A DNA stretch of 64,000 bases. It comes from Caenimonas soli (GTDB lineage Bacteria; Pseudomonadota; Gammaproteobacteria; Burkholderiales; Burkholderiaceae_C). Position numbers and translations under genes: made by a program. Under the pieces are notes generated by a model. That model ran no database searches and was not told the DNA's origin. It saw only the letters and a list, made by a program, of their open reading frames with translations. The stretch covers positions 1-64,000 of the forward strand of contig NZ_JABJVV010000020.1 in assembly GCF_013155545.1 (NCBI RefSeq), written 5' to 3'. Positions 1 through 9,845 of this stretch are shown here, one piece after another. The stretch's first letter is position 1, and each line of letters starts with the position of its first letter.

Positions 1-156
1 CGAAGTCAGTTGCGCAAACATCATGCACAGCAACTGATCCCAATGCGAGAACTTCAGCGGCGCGTGCGAGCCCGAGTAACGCGCCACGCACCGATCAAAA
101 ACGGACCGCGGCAGATGCTCCTTCAATTGAGCAAATACCAGCTTGCCTTTGTGCAT
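1..156 (-). CDS. IS4-family transposase, N-terminal fragment (cut by window edge)
   Basis: Reading leftwards from the ATG at 156, the protein begins MHKGKLVFAQLKEHLPRSVF and continues through a segment containing FDRCVARY and HWDQLLCMMFAQLT. This is the typical N-terminus of IS4-type transposases carrying a DUF4372 domain. The reading frame runs off the left edge of the window, so the DDE catalytic core is not visible and it cannot be judged intact or broken. The element's outer end should lie between about 160 and 300, before the stop of the next gene at 321. No second copy of this sequence was noticed in the window. Family assignment rests on recognised sequence style, not a search. Confidence 0.8.
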   Translation of the reverse strand, partial: MHKGKLVFAQLKEHLPRSVFDRCVARYSGSHAPLKFSHWDQLLCMMFAQLTS

Positions 157-320
157 GGCCGCACCCCCGCAAATCCATACGAGTGTGCGGCTTCGGGAAG
201 CTGAAATTCAAATCGACCCGGCCACGCCCGGCCGTTTAAATCAATCAAATCAACGACTTGCGATCCAAATGAGAACGCTTCTCCGGACAGTAGTGGGTCA
301 GGCCCGCAATGACAGCCGCT
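157..320. other. Putative IS end plus intergenic sequence
   Basis: This stretch carries the region upstream of the transposase start and must contain the terminal inverted repeat of the insertion element. The other end lies outside the window, so the exact terminus cannot be placed. The bases near 280-300 (ending ...cggacagtagtggg) are the most IS-end-like part, but this is only an impression. No gene is seen. Confidence 0.35.
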
Positions 321-728
321 TCACTGCTTGCGCAGCACGAACTGGAATTGCCGCGGATCGCCCTCGGCCTTCCAGCTGCCGCGGATTTCCCGGCCGCAGG
401 AGCCCTCGACCACATCGCCTAGCCAGACGGCGCTGATGTTGGTGCCGTTCGCCGATTCTTCGAGGTTGAACTCGCCGCCGTCCACGTCGCCCGCGACCAA
501 CGCGCGCTCGCCGTCGCGGTTGATGGCGCCGCGCACGCTGTCGGTGAGCTCGGGGTGCCTCTCCAGCAGCAGGGTCGCGCCTTGCGCCAGGCCCTCGAAC
601 TCGGCGCGCCACAGGCCCAGCAGGTGCTGTAGGCCGACTTCGGCAGCTTTGGGGCAGATAGCGGCCTGCGCCCCGGCAGTGCCAGGCAAGGCGGAGATCG
701 CCAATACCAACGCGAGCAGCAGCTTCAT
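321..728 (-). CDS. Small exported protein of unknown function
   Basis: The 135-residue product starts MKLLLALVLAISALPGTAGA, a clear Sec signal peptide with cleavage probably near the AGA-QA junction. The mature part is soluble and contains GLWRAEFEG near its start and GREIRGSWK near its end. The ATG overlaps the stop of the helicase gene upstream on the same strand (ATGA), so the two are probably co-transcribed and translationally coupled. The short upstream frame continues into the helicase in another phase, but the overlap and signal peptide fix this start. I do not recognise the family. A periplasmic location is inferred from the signal peptide only. Confidence 0.75.
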   Translation of the reverse strand: MKLLLALVLAISALPGTAGAQAAICPKAAEVGLQHLLGLWRAEFEGLAQGATLLLERHPELTDSVRGAINRDGERALVAGDVDGGEFNLEESANGTNISAVWLGDVVEGSCGREIRGSWKAEGDPRQFQFVLRKQ

Positions 729-2815
729 GGCGCGCTGGCGGCCGCTGCGGCCGCTGCCGTGTCGATGGCCTTCTTGGCGAACTCCGCGCGCAGGGCCTTG
801 AGCTTTTCGCGCGGGTCTTCCTTGGTCGTTGCCGTTTCCAACGCCATCTCGGCGATGAAGCGGCTGGGTTGCGCGGCAATCATCTCGCGGCCCTTCTTGC
901 GCCTCTTGGTCCAGCTCACGGCCAGCGAGCGCTGGGCCCGCGTGATGCCCACGTACATCAGGCGCCGCTCTTCCTGCAGGCGCTGCAGGATGCCTTCGGA
1001 CATGGGGCCATCGGCCCGGCCGGTGGGGTTGTCGTCGTCGCCCAGCTTGAACGGCAAGAGGCCTTCGGTCACGCCCACCAGCATCACATGCGGCCACTCC
1101 AGGCCCTTGGCGGCATGCAGCGTGGAGAGCGTCACCACGTTCTGGTCTTGTTCGCGCTCGCTGATGGTGGACAAGAGGGCGATGGTCTGCGCCACTTCGA
1201 GCAGGCTTTTCTTCTCGCCGGCGATGCTCACGCCTGCGGCATCGTCGATCTCGCCGCCGCAGCGCTGCGACATCCAGTCGCAGAACTCCAGCACGTTGGT
1301 CCAGCGGCTGGCCGCGAGCTTCTCGCTGTCCTCGCCGTCGTACAGATGCTTCTCGTAGTCGATCTCCTTGAGCCACTCCAGCATGAAGGCGCGCGCGTCC
1401 TGGGCGCCAAGGGTGTGGCGGGCGCGGAATTCCAGGTCGTTCACGTAGCGGCCGAATTCGTGCAGGCTGCCGACGGCCTTGGCCGGCAGCACGGAAGCCA
1501 GCGAGGAGGAGAACAGCGCCTCGAACAGGCTCAGCTTGTACTTGCTGGCGAACGTGCCGAGGTTTTGCAGCGTGGTGTGGCCGATGCCGCGCTTGGGCGT
1601 GGTGATGGCGCGCAGGAAGGCCGGATCGTCGTCGTTGTTGATCCACAGCCGAAACCAGGCGCACAGGTCCTTGATCTCGGCGCGATCGAAAAAGCTCTGG
1701 CCGCCCGACACCTTGTACGGGATCTGGGCCTTGCGCAGCGCCTGCTCGAAGATCCGGGCCTGGTGGTTGGCGCGGTACAGCACCGCGAACTCCCTCCACT
1801 CCTGGCCCAGGCCGTTGGCCCGGGTGGACTGGATGCGGGCCACCACGCGCTCGGCCTCGTGTTCCTCGTTGTCCGCATCGACGACGCGCACCGGCTCGCC
1901 TTCGCCCAGTTCGGAGAACAGGGTCTTGGGAAAGAGCTTGGGATTGGGCCCGATCACGTTATTGGCCGCGCGCAGGATGGCGCTGGTGGAGCGGTAGTTC
2001 TGCTCCAGCTTCACCACTTTCAGCTGCGGGAAGTCCAGCGGCAGACGCTTCAGGTTGTCCAGTGTGGCGCCGCGCCAGCCGTAGATCGACTGGTCGTCGT
2101 CGCCCACGGCGGTAAAGCGGCCGCGCTCGCCCACCAGCAGCTTGAGCACCTCGTACTGCGTGGCGTTGGTGTCCTGGTATTCATCCACCAGCACGTGGCC
2201 CAGCTGCTGCTGCCATTTCTCGCGCACTTCGGCGTGCTGCTGCAGCAGCTTGAGCGGCAGGCCGATCAGGTCGTCGAAGTCCACGCTCTGGTAGGCCGCC
2301 AGGCGCTCTTCGTAGCGCGCCATGACGCGGGCCGTGACTTTCTCGTTGTCGTCCTTAGCCTGGGCCTCGGCCTGCGCCGCGTTCAGGCCCATGTTCTTCC
2401 ACAGGCTGATGGCCCATTGCCACTGGCGCGCCGTCGCGGCGTCGGTGCTGCCGCCGGCGTCCTTCAGGATGCTGGTGACGTCGTCGCTGTCCAGGATGGA
2501 GAACTGGGGCTTGAGGCCCAGCGCGGCGCCGTCTTGCCGCAGCATCCGCACGCCCAGGGCGTGAAAAGTGCACACCAGCACGTTTTTCGCTTCGCGCCCG
2601 ATCAGGCTCTTGGCCCGCTCGCGCATCTCGGCCGCCGCCTTGTTGGTGAAGGTGATGGCGGCGATGCGCTTGGCTTCCAGGCCGGTCTGTATCAGCCGCG
2701 CGATCTTGTGCGTGATCACGCGGGTCTTGCCCGAGCCGGCGCCGGCCAGCACGAGGCAGGGGCCGTGCATGTAGTTGACAGCTTCTTGCTGGGCGGAATT
2801 CAGGCCGGAGGACAT
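725..2815 (-). CDS. rep: Superfamily 1 DNA helicase, UvrD/Rep type
   Basis: This 696-residue protein is an ATP-dependent 3'-5' DNA helicase. Near residue 23 it has Walker A AGAGSGKT, followed by the Ia motif TFTNKAAAEM, the DEYQD Walker B motif, QNYRST, the VVTLSTLHAAKGLEW segment and the YVGITRAQ motif. Length is close to E. coli Rep (about 670) and shorter than UvrD (about 720), and Rep is the better match by feel. Rep helps replication forks pass protein blocks. The start chosen is the ATG at 2815 (MSSGLNSAQQEAV), which is where the family normally begins; the frame stays open further upstream without resemblance. The C-terminus ends in an Ala-rich tail and overlaps the downstream secreted-protein gene by four bases. 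Confidence 0.9.
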   Translation of the reverse strand: MSSGLNSAQQEAVNYMHGPCLVLAGAGSGKTRVITHKIARLIQTGLEAKRIAAITFTNKAAAEMRERAKSLIGREAKNVLVCTFHALGVRMLRQDGAALGLKPQFSILDSDDVTSILKDAGGSTDAATARQWQWAISLWKNMGLNAAQAEAQAKDDNEKVTARVMARYEERLAAYQSVDFDDLIGLPLKLLQQHAEVREKWQQQLGHVLVDEYQDTNATQYEVLKLLVGERGRFTAVGDDDQSIYGWRGATLDNLKRLPLDFPQLKVVKLEQNYRSTSAILRAANNVIGPNPKLFPKTLFSELGEGEPVRVVDADNEEHEAERVVARIQSTRANGLGQEWREFAVLYRANHQARIFEQALRKAQIPYKVSGGQSFFDRAEIKDLCAWFRLWINNDDDPAFLRAITTPKRGIGHTTLQNLGTFASKYKLSLFEALFSSSLASVLPAKAVGSLHEFGRYVNDLEFRARHTLGAQDARAFMLEWLKEIDYEKHLYDGEDSEKLAASRWTNVLEFCDWMSQRCGGEIDDAAGVSIAGEKKSLLEVAQTIALLSTISEREQDQNVVTLSTLHAAKGLEWPHVMLVGVTEGLLPFKLGDDDNPTGRADGPMSEGILQRLQEERRLMYVGITRAQRSLAVSWTKRRKKGREMIAAQPSRFIAEMALETATTKEDPREKLKALRAEFAKKAIDTAAAAAAASAP

Positions 2816-2927
2816 CGGGAGGGAAGAAGCTGGGGGGGCGTACTGCGAAGGAAGCGGGGAATCATACCGGCGTGTGCAGTCAGCGCCCTGACACCCTGTC
2901 CTTGCAAGTTGCGCGGAAAATACGCCG

Positions 2928-3893
2928 GTGCTTGACATCCTCCTGGTCACCTTTCCCTTCTTCGCGCTGGTACTGTGTGGCTATGTGGCCGCCCGGCGCC
3001 GCATGCTGCCGCTGGACGCCATCCCCGGGCTCAACACCTTCGTGCTTTATTTCGCGCTGCCGTGCATGCTGTGGCGGTTCGGCGCCAGCACGCCGATCGC
3101 GCAGCTGCTGGATGCCGTCGCCGCTTCGGTCTATCTCCTGTGCGCGCTCGCCATGGTGATCTTCGTGGTCTGGTCCAGCCGCAACTCGCGCATCGGCTGG
3201 AACGACGCGTCGTTCGGGGCGCTGGTCGCCGCGTTTCCCAACACGGGCTTCATGGGCGTGCCGCTGCTGGTGGCCCTGCTCGGCGCGCAAGCAGCGGGGC
3301 CGGCCATCCTCACCATCATGATCGACCTGCTGATCACCAGTTCGCTGTGCATTGCGCTGTCGCGGCTGGACGGGGCGGATGAACATGGTGCGCGTAGGGC
3401 GGCGAAGAACGCGCTGCGAGGCGTTGCCATCAACCCCATGCCCTGGGCCATCGTGCTGGGCGGAGCTGCGTCGGCCTTGCAGTGGGTACCGATCAAGCCG
3501 GTGGCGCAGACCGTAGGCCTGCTTGCGGATTCAGCCTCGCCGGTGGCGCTGTTCACGATCGGCGCCGTGCTGGCGCGCTCGCAATACGTCGCCGCGCTGG
3601 GGGAACACGAACCCATGCCGTGGCGCGACTTCGTGCCCGTGGCCTTGTTCAAACTGCTGCTTCATCCGGGGCTGGTGTGGGTCGCAGGCAGCGCGGCGAT
3701 CGCGCTGGGCTTGCCGCTCGACCGATTCGCGCTGACGGTGATGGTGCTGGTGGCGGCGCTGCCGTCTGCCAGCAACGTGGCATTGCTGGCAGAGCGGTTC
3801 GGCGCGGATACCGGGCGCATTGCCCGGATCATCCTGCTGACCACGGCAGCGGCGTTCCTCACTTTCTCGGCGGCGGTGGCGTTGGTGCGCTGA
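2928..3893 (+). CDS. AEC-family transporter (auxin efflux carrier fold)
   Basis: The 321-residue product is a multi-pass membrane protein with about ten hydrophobic segments. The first is LDILLVTFPFFALVLCGYVA, and the last third contains SNVALLAERFGADTGRIARIIL, the pattern of AEC-family permeases (MdcF/YfdV-like). Such proteins export or exchange small carboxylates or related anions; the substrate here is unknown. Translation probably starts at the GTG at 2928. The gene lies divergent from the helicase with about 110 bases between start codons. It stands alone, with no enzyme neighbour to suggest a substrate. Confidence 0.85.
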   Translation: MLDILLVTFPFFALVLCGYVAARRRMLPLDAIPGLNTFVLYFALPCMLWRFGASTPIAQLLDAVAASVYLLCALAMVIFVVWSSRNSRIGWNDASFGALVAAFPNTGFMGVPLLVALLGAQAAGPAILTIMIDLLITSSLCIALSRLDGADEHGARRAAKNALRGVAINPMPWAIVLGGAASALQWVPIKPVAQTVGLLADSASPVALFTIGAVLARSQYVAALGEHEPMPWRDFVPVALFKLLLHPGLVWVAGSAAIALGLPLDRFALTVMVLVAALPSASNVALLAERFGADTGRIARIILLTTAAAFLTFSAAVALVR

Positions 3894-3977
3894 GTCGCGG
3901 ATGAACAGGTCCGAAAACGGCCAGACGCGGACGGCGCCCGGGGCGACCATGGCGTTTCAACTTTCACTGGAGCAGCC

Positions 3978-4418
3978 ATGGACTCATCCGACACCAAACA
4001 GATCGTCAAGAACGCATGGAAGGCGTTCGCCTCGCACGACGCCGAGCAGATAGCGGCGGTGTTCACCGAAGACGCGCAATGGCTGGCGCCCCCGGGCAAT
4101 GCCACGGCCAAGGCCCTGGGCCACACCGGGCACGTGCTGGACCGCAAGACCATCGTGCACTTCATGGCCCATGAGTTCCCTACGCTTTTCGTGAGCAACG
4201 TGGAATTGACCTTTACCGGCCTGGTCGCCGAAGGATCGACGGCGGTGCTCGAGCATCGCCTGCAGGCGACGCTGGCCAACGGCAGGCATTACGACAACGA
4301 CTACTGCTTCGTCATCGAGACCCGCGACGGCCGCATCCGCCGCATGCGCGAATACATGGACACGCAGCGCGGCTTCAAGTGCATCTTCGGGGACGCCGAA
4401 CTCAGTCGAGCCGCTTGA
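3978..4418 (+). CDS. SnoaL-like / NTF2-fold protein
   Basis: The 146-residue product has the cone-shaped alpha+beta barrel signature of the NTF2/SnoaL superfamily. An N-terminal helix (VKNAWKAFASHDAEQIAAVF) is followed by TEDAQWLAPP, then a strand-rich C-terminal half ending RRMREYMDT. Proteins of this kind include small isomerases, hydrolases and ligand-binding proteins, and the sequence does not say which. The GGAGCAGCC just upstream of the ATG at 3978 is a fair ribosome binding site. It overlaps the convergent downstream gene by 17 bases at the 3' end. Confidence 0.75.
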   Translation: MDSSDTKQIVKNAWKAFASHDAEQIAAVFTEDAQWLAPPGNATAKALGHTGHVLDRKTIVHFMAHEFPTLFVSNVELTFTGLVAEGSTAVLEHRLQATLANGRHYDNDYCFVIETRDGRIRRMREYMDTQRGFKCIFGDAELSRAA

Positions 4419-5328
4419 TCACGGCCAGCGTGCCGTCCTTGAAGTCGGCGACCGTGAGCGTCGGCTTGAGCGAGTTGCAGTTGCCGGGTATGTACTGGAT
4501 CGGCGGCTGCCCGAAGCGTTCGTAGAGGCGCCGATGGCAGCCTTCGCGGGTGGCGACCAGATAGAGCGGCTTGCGCTTGAGCTCGTCGTCGGCAACCGAT
4601 ACCCCGATCGAGAAGGGGATGCGCGAGCTGTGGGCGAAGTCGTTCCTGAAGTCCGCCTGGGTGCCCAGGAAAGAGCCGTAGTCCCGCCATCGGATAAAGC
4701 GGTAGCGCACCTTGCCCACATGGGTCAGGGTTGCGCCATTCGCGACATAGGCGCCGATGCCAAAGAGCAGCGGGTCCTTGCTCTTGGAACTGACCGTCAC
4801 GGTGGCGGTGACGAACTTCCTTCCCTTCTCGGCATCGAGGAATTTCCAGCCGTCGCCGTGCCAGTCGAAGATCCATCGCCGCACGACGCCGGTGGCGGTG
4901 AGGCCCATGCTGGTATCGCCATGGCTGAAATAGGGGCTGGTCCGCAGGGCCTTGAAGCCCAGTGCGGCGACCCGCTTTGCCTCTTCCTCGGCGGCGCGCT
5001 GTCTGGCAACGAGCATGTCGACCTGCCTTCCGGCAAGAGCTGCTTCCGCGCTGAGGGGGTACCTGTCGATCAGGCGCTTCAACGCCGCCTTGGCCTTCTC
5101 CGCATCCTGGGCCTTGACCGCAGCATCCACCTCGGCGGCAAGCACCGCGGGGGAAATGCGCAGCTGGGCGTTCTCGGCCCGCAGCCGCATCACCTCGGCC
5201 CGGAGCACCTCGAGCTCGCCCGGGTAATCGGTGGCGGCCACCGATGCGCACGCGCCGAATGCCACCAGCAACCCGAGCCACAGCGAAACCTTCCTGCGAG
5301 AACCAACGTGGGTTGTTTCACCTGTCAC
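4402..5328 (-). CDS. Exported coiled-coil protein of unknown function
   Basis: The 308-residue product has an N-terminal hydrophobic segment (VSLWLGLLVAFGACASVAA) that reads as a signal peptide. A short coiled coil follows (ELEVLRAEVMRLRAENAQLR), then a helical region with tetratricopeptide-like spacing and a beta-rich C-terminal domain. I prefer the GTG start at 5328 because AAAGGAG sits at 5337-5343, ideally spaced; ATG codons further upstream lack such a site. A Cys at the end of the hydrophobic stretch could be lipid-modified, but the preceding residues are a poor lipobox. The family is not recognised. Envelope location is inferred. Confidence 0.7.
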   Translation of the reverse strand: MTGETTHVGSRRKVSLWLGLLVAFGACASVAATDYPGELEVLRAEVMRLRAENAQLRISPAVLAAEVDAAVKAQDAEKAKAALKRLIDRYPLSAEAALAGRQVDMLVARQRAAEEEAKRVAALGFKALRTSPYFSHGDTSMGLTATGVVRRWIFDWHGDGWKFLDAEKGRKFVTATVTVSSKSKDPLLFGIGAYVANGATLTHVGKVRYRFIRWRDYGSFLGTQADFRNDFAHSSRIPFSIGVSVADDELKRKPLYLVATREGCHRRLYERFGQPPIQYIPGNCNSLKPTLTVADFKDGTLAVIKRLD

Positions 5329-5336
5329 GAGGCTGG

Positions 5337-5343
5337 CTCCTTT
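5337..5343 (-). promoter_or_regulatory. Strong Shine-Dalgarno deciding a GTG start
   Basis: On the minus strand the sequence reads AAAGGAG followed by eight bases and GTG at 5328. It is the only good ribosome binding site in front of this coding frame and moves the start inward from ATG codons upstream. Confidence 0.6.
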
Positions 5344-5548
5344 CGCCTGCAAATGTTCTATGTGCATCAGAATGTTGCTTGATTGAACGCTGGGGCTTGT
5401 CGGACAAGAGCGACGACCCGCGTCAGTCGGCGCCACAGCAGGCGCTCCAGGCCATAAGCTCAACAGTAAGGCGCTTCGAAAGTAGACCTATGGCTTAGGC
5501 AATAATCCGGGCTCCAGTCTTAGCCAGCTTTTCAAGTGGAGCGACGTC

Positions 5549-5926
5549 GTGCCGGTCAAAGTATTCCTAGTGGAAGACATGAAGCATTTGCAGGAGGTCA
5601 TCTCCGATCTGCTGGCCAGCATCGGCGACTTCCTGCTGATCGGCACGGCCACCACCGAGGCTGAAGCCAACCTGTGGCTGGCGGACAATCCCGACCGCTG
5701 GGACCTGGCGATCGTCGATCTCGTCCTGGAGCAGGGCAGCGGCATGAGCGTCGTCGCCAAGTGCAAGCGCCGCCCCAGCGCGAGCAAGGTCGTGGTCTTC
5801 AGCGACTACGTGACGCCGGGCATCCACAAGCACTGCCTGGGCCTGGGCGCGGACGCCGCCATCCCCAAGTCCGACATGCCCGCTTTCATCGAGTACTGCT
5901 CGGGCCTGACGCCGGCAACCGCTTAG
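5549..5926 (+). CDS. Single-domain response regulator (CheY-like receiver)
   Basis: The 125-residue product is a lone receiver domain with no output domain. It has the acidic pair E9-D10 (VFLVEDM), the phosphoacceptor D57 in AIVDLVL, a Ser near residue 87 (VVVFSD) and the conserved Lys near 107 (AIPKSD). Such stand-alone receivers act by protein-protein interaction, for example as phosphate shuttles. No histidine kinase is adjacent, so its partner is unknown. Start is the GTG at 5549 (MPVKVFLVED). The end overlaps the convergent GST gene by four bases. Confidence 0.85.
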   Translation: MPVKVFLVEDMKHLQEVISDLLASIGDFLLIGTATTEAEANLWLADNPDRWDLAIVDLVLEQGSGMSVVAKCKRRPSASKVVVFSDYVTPGIHKHCLGLGADAAIPKSDMPAFIEYCSGLTPATA

Positions 5927-6627
5927 GAACGCTTGGGGATCTCGATCCCGCGCGCCACCGCCGGGCGGGCAACGAAGGCGGCCAGCGCCCGCGTGACATG
6001 CGGGAAATCCGAGATACCCACCAGGTCGCCCGCTTCGTAGAACCCGATCAGGTTGCGCACCCAGGGGAAGGTCGCGATGTCGGCGAAGGTGTAGGCATCG
6101 CCCATGATCCATTTCCTGTTTGCGAGCCGCTGGTTCAGCACGCCCAGCAGCCGGCTGGATTCGGCCGTGTAGCGATCGCGCGGCCGCTTGTCCTCGAAGT
6201 CCTTGCCCGCGAACTTATGGAAGAAGCCCACCTGGCCGAACATCGGGCCGATGCCGCCCATCTGGAACATCAGCCACTGGACGGCTTCCCAGCGGCCGGC
6301 CGGATCCTGCGGCATGAACATCCCGGCCTTGTCGGCGAGGTAAAGCAGGATGGCGCCGGACTCGAAAAGGGCCAGCGGCTTGCCGCCCGGGCCGTGGGGA
6401 TCGAGGATGGCCGGGATCTTGTTATTGGGGTTGAGCGACAGGAACTCCGGCGACATCTGGTCGCTGGTTTCGAAGCCCACCCGGTGTGGCTCGTAAGGCA
6501 GCCCGGTCTCCTCCAGCATCACTGAAACCTTGATGCCGTTGGGCGTCGGCAGCGAATAAAGCTGGATCCGGTCGGGGTGCTGGGCAGGCCACTTGCGGGT
6601 GATGGGGAAGGAGGAGATGTCGGTCAT
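5923..6627 (-). CDS. Glutathione S-transferase, YfcG/YghU-like
   Basis: The 234-residue product has an N-terminal thioredoxin-fold domain (IQLYSLPTPNGIKVSVMLEE, then NPNNKIPAILD and ALFESGAILLYLADK) and an all-helical C-terminal domain (GDAYTFADIATFPWV). The TPNG motif at the active-site position and the ESGAI glutathione-binding motif resemble the nu-class GSTs YfcG and YghU, which act as glutathione-disulfide reductases. That activity is a family-based inference. The gene is single and divergent from the ABC transporter pair that follows. Confidence 0.88.
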   Translation of the reverse strand: MTDISSFPITRKWPAQHPDRIQLYSLPTPNGIKVSVMLEETGLPYEPHRVGFETSDQMSPEFLSLNPNNKIPAILDPHGPGGKPLALFESGAILLYLADKAGMFMPQDPAGRWEAVQWLMFQMGGIGPMFGQVGFFHKFAGKDFEDKRPRDRYTAESSRLLGVLNQRLANRKWIMGDAYTFADIATFPWVRNLIGFYEAGDLVGISDFPHVTRALAAFVARPAVARGIEIPKRS

Positions 6628-6700
6628 GGCCGTGAATCTAGCAGCAAGCCATCATCCCTGCAGCCGCGGAAAAAAGCCCGAATGGGGTATCGTCGCGCGC

Positions 6701-7626
<926 letters not shown>

Positions 7627-7630
<4 letters not shown>

Positions 7631-8388
7631 ACCTGCATGCCATCCGCGCGATTTACCGGTTCGAGATGGCGCGCACCTGGCGCACCATCCTGCAAAGCAT
7701 CGTCTCGCCCGTAGTGTCCACTTCGCTGTATTTCGTGGTGTTCGGCGCGGCGATCGGTTCGCGCATTCCGGAGGCGGGCGGCGTGAGCTACGGCGCCTTC
7801 ATCGTGCCCGGCCTGGTGATGCTCTCCATCCTGACTCAAAGCGTATCGAACGCCTCGTTCGGGATCTACTTTCCCAAGTTCACCGGCACCATCTATGAGC
7901 TGCTGTCGGCGCCGGTGTCCACCCTCGAGATCGTGGTGAGCTATGTGGGCGCGGCGGCGACCAAGTCCATCATCCTCGGCCTGATCATCCTGGCCACGGC
8001 CGCGCTGTTCGTGCCGCTGCGCATCCAGCATCCCGTCTGGATGCTGACGTTCCTGGTGCTCACCGCGCTGACTTTCAGCCTGCTGGGCTTCATCATCGGC
8101 ATCTGGGCCGACGGCTTCGAGAAACTGCAGTTCGTCCCCACACTCATCATCACGCCGCTGGCCTTCCTCGGCGGCAGCTTCTACTCGATCGACATGCTGC
8201 CGCCGCTGTGGCAGAAGGTGACCTTGTTCAACCCCGTCGTGTACCTGATCAGCGGCTTTCGCTGGAGCTTCTATGGCACGGCCGACGTGGGCGTGGGCAT
8301 CAGCCTGGCCATGACGCTGCTGTTCATGGCGATCTGCCTGGGCATCGTGGCCTGGATCTTCAAGACCGGCTATCGGCTGAAAATGTAA
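7627..8388 (+). CDS. ABC-2 type transporter permease
   Basis: The 253-residue membrane protein has six hydrophobic segments and the ABC-2 signature region LGGSFYSIDMLPPLWQ close to the C-terminus, as in NodJ/DrrB/YadH permeases. It starts MNLHAIRAIYRFEMARTWR with an amphipathic N-terminal helix. It is the membrane partner of the preceding ATPase, sharing an ATGA overlap. Together they form a minimal export system with no extra periplasmic component beside them. Confidence 0.9.
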
Positions 8389-8493
8389 GACACTGCCTGC
8401 GGGAGCCAGGGCTCTTCGTCCGACAGGCCCAGCGCGAAGAAACGGCCAGCATGGGCCTTTTGGGCACATCGCCCGTTCTTCAAGAGGCATCCC

Positions 8494-8901
8494 ATGAGCA
8501 TTCTCGGAAAAATCTTCGGCCGTATCTTCCCGCAGGCCAAGGCCGCCCAGCCGCCGGCAACGCCTGCGCAGACTTCTCCTGGCGCTACCGGCACGGCACC
8601 TCAAGCCGGGCCCGGGCAAACAGCGCCCACCGCGGCGATGGACCGGGTCGATGTCGAGAAGGTGCTGGACCAGCTGGCGGCGACGAAGGGGCAGAAGCTG
8701 AACTGGCGCACCTCCATCGTCGACCTGATGAAGTTGGTGGATCTCGACAGCAGCCTGCAGGAGCGCAAGGAGCTGGCCGACGAGCTGAAGTACACCGGCG
8801 ACAAGAACGACTCGGCGACCATGAACATCTGGCTGCACAAGCAGGTCATGAAGAAGCTGGAAGAGAACGGCGGCAAGGTGCCGGCCGATCTGAAGGACTA
8901 G
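8494..8901 (+). CDS. DUF3597 family protein
   Basis: The 135-residue product has a short N-terminal helix (MSILGKIFGRIFP), a Pro/Ala/Gln-rich linker to about residue 45, and a compact domain containing VEKVLDQLAATKGQKLNWRT and DLMKLVDLDSS. This is the DUF3597 arrangement, whose function is unknown; related proteins contain a LysM-less helical domain. AGAGG upstream of ATG 8494 is a good ribosome site. The gene is monocistronic and followed by a strong inverted repeat. Confidence 0.85.
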   Translation: MSILGKIFGRIFPQAKAAQPPATPAQTSPGATGTAPQAGPGQTAPTAAMDRVDVEKVLDQLAATKGQKLNWRTSIVDLMKLVDLDSSLQERKELADELKYTGDKNDSATMNIWLHKQVMKKLEENGGKVPADLKD

Positions 8902-8913
8902 GGCTGGACTGTC

Positions 8914-8934
8914 ATCCCGGGCCTGACCCGGGAT
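8914..8934. repeat. Perfect hairpin, dispersed-repeat style, in a convergent gap
   Basis: ATCCCGGG at 8914-8921 and CCCGGGAT at 8927-8934 form a perfect 8-bp stem with a five-base loop. The block with flanking gtc/cc resembles the short repetitive intergenic palindromes seen in many high-GC proteobacteria. It lies between the 3' ends of the DUF3597 and LysR genes, where it could act as a bidirectional transcription stop although it lacks a T-tract. No second copy was noticed in this window. Confidence 0.55.
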
Positions 8935-8939
8935 CCATG

Positions 8940-9845
8940 TCACAAGTGCGGGAACTTCGCGAACAGGTCCGCCGCCCAATCGACGAACGCCCTGACCTTG
9001 GCACTCAAGTGCCGGTTGGGCGGATACACCACATGGATGGGAAGGGGTGGCCGTGACCAATCCGGGAGCACCTTCACCAGCTCACCGCTGGCCAGGTAGG
9101 GCGCGGCCTGGAACATCGCCGTCTGGGAAACGCCCAGGCCCGCCAGCACGGCCGCCATGTGGGCGTTGCTGTCGTTGACGGACACCTTGTGGCGCCCGAC
9201 CAGTTCGATGGTCTCACCATCCTTGACAAAGATGTCGGGGTAGGAGCGCCCGGTGACCGCCGAAAAGAAGTTCACCATGATGTGCCCGTCCTCCAGCTCG
9301 TTGGGGTGAGCCGGCTCGCCGTGGCGCTTCAGGTACTCAGGGGAGGCGACCGTCACCAGCGAAAGATTGGCGATGCGTCGCGCCACCAGCGACTGATCCA
9401 ACAGATCGCCGCCGCGGATGACGCAATCGACGTTGTCGCTGATCAGGTTGACCGGCCGGTCGCCCACGCCCAGGTCGAGCTGGATGTCGGGATAGCGCTC
9501 GTAGAAACTGGGCAGCGCCGGAATGACGATGAGCCGGGCCACCGAGGCGCCCACATCGATGCGCAGGCGCCCGCTGGGATTGGCCTGGGCATTGGTCATG
9601 CTCGCTTCGATGTCGTCCAGGTCGTTCAAGAGGCGCGCCGTGCGCTCGTAGTAGGCGGCGCCATCGGGCGTCACCGTCACGCGGCGGGTGGTGCGATTGA
9701 GCAGTTTCACCTTGAGCCGGCCCTCCAGGTGCTGCACCAGCTTGGTGACTGTGCCTTTGGGCAAATCCAGCGAGGCCGCCGCCTTGGTGAAGGTGCCGGC
9801 CTCCACCACACGGGCAAATACGCGCATCGACTGAATCTGATCCAT
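8940..9845 (-). CDS. LysR-family regulator of the adjacent RND efflux operon
   Basis: The 301-residue product has the LysR winged helix at the N-terminus (MRVFARVVEAGTFTKAAASLDLPKGTVTKLVQHLEGRL) and a PBP2-like effector domain from about residue 90. The start at 9845 is supported by GAGGG upstream. It is transcribed divergently from an llpE-like gene that leads an RND pump operon. This is the arrangement of CeoR/BpeT in Burkholderia, whose regulators respond to small aromatic inducers such as salicylate. Control of the neighbouring operon is inferred from that synteny; the inducer here is unknown. Confidence 0.88.
   Translation of the reverse strand: MDQIQSMRVFARVVEAGTFTKAAASLDLPKGTVTKLVQHLEGRLKVKLLNRTTRRVTVTPDGAAYYERTARLLNDLDDIEASMTNAQANPSGRLRIDVGASVARLIVIPALPSFYERYPDIQLDLGVGDRPVNLISDNVDCVIRGGDLLDQSLVARRIANLSLVTVASPEYLKRHGEPAHPNELEDGHIMVNFFSAVTGRSYPDIFVKDGETIELVGRHKVSVNDSNAHMAAVLAGLGVSQTAMFQAAPYLASGELVKVLPDWSRPPLPIHVVYPPNRHLSAKVRAFVDWAADLFAKFPHL

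Noticed and set aside
869..2935. Long open frames antisense to the helicase, and similar ones opposite the RND pump, UvrA-like and hybrid kinase genes
   Set aside because: They mirror real genes in high-GC DNA; their translations lack domains and are dominated by Ala/Arg/Gly/His, so they are shadows.
8911..8940. Reading frame through the palindrome giving WIPGQARDD
   Set aside because: This peptide is the usual translation artefact of a dispersed palindromic repeat and not part of a real protein.
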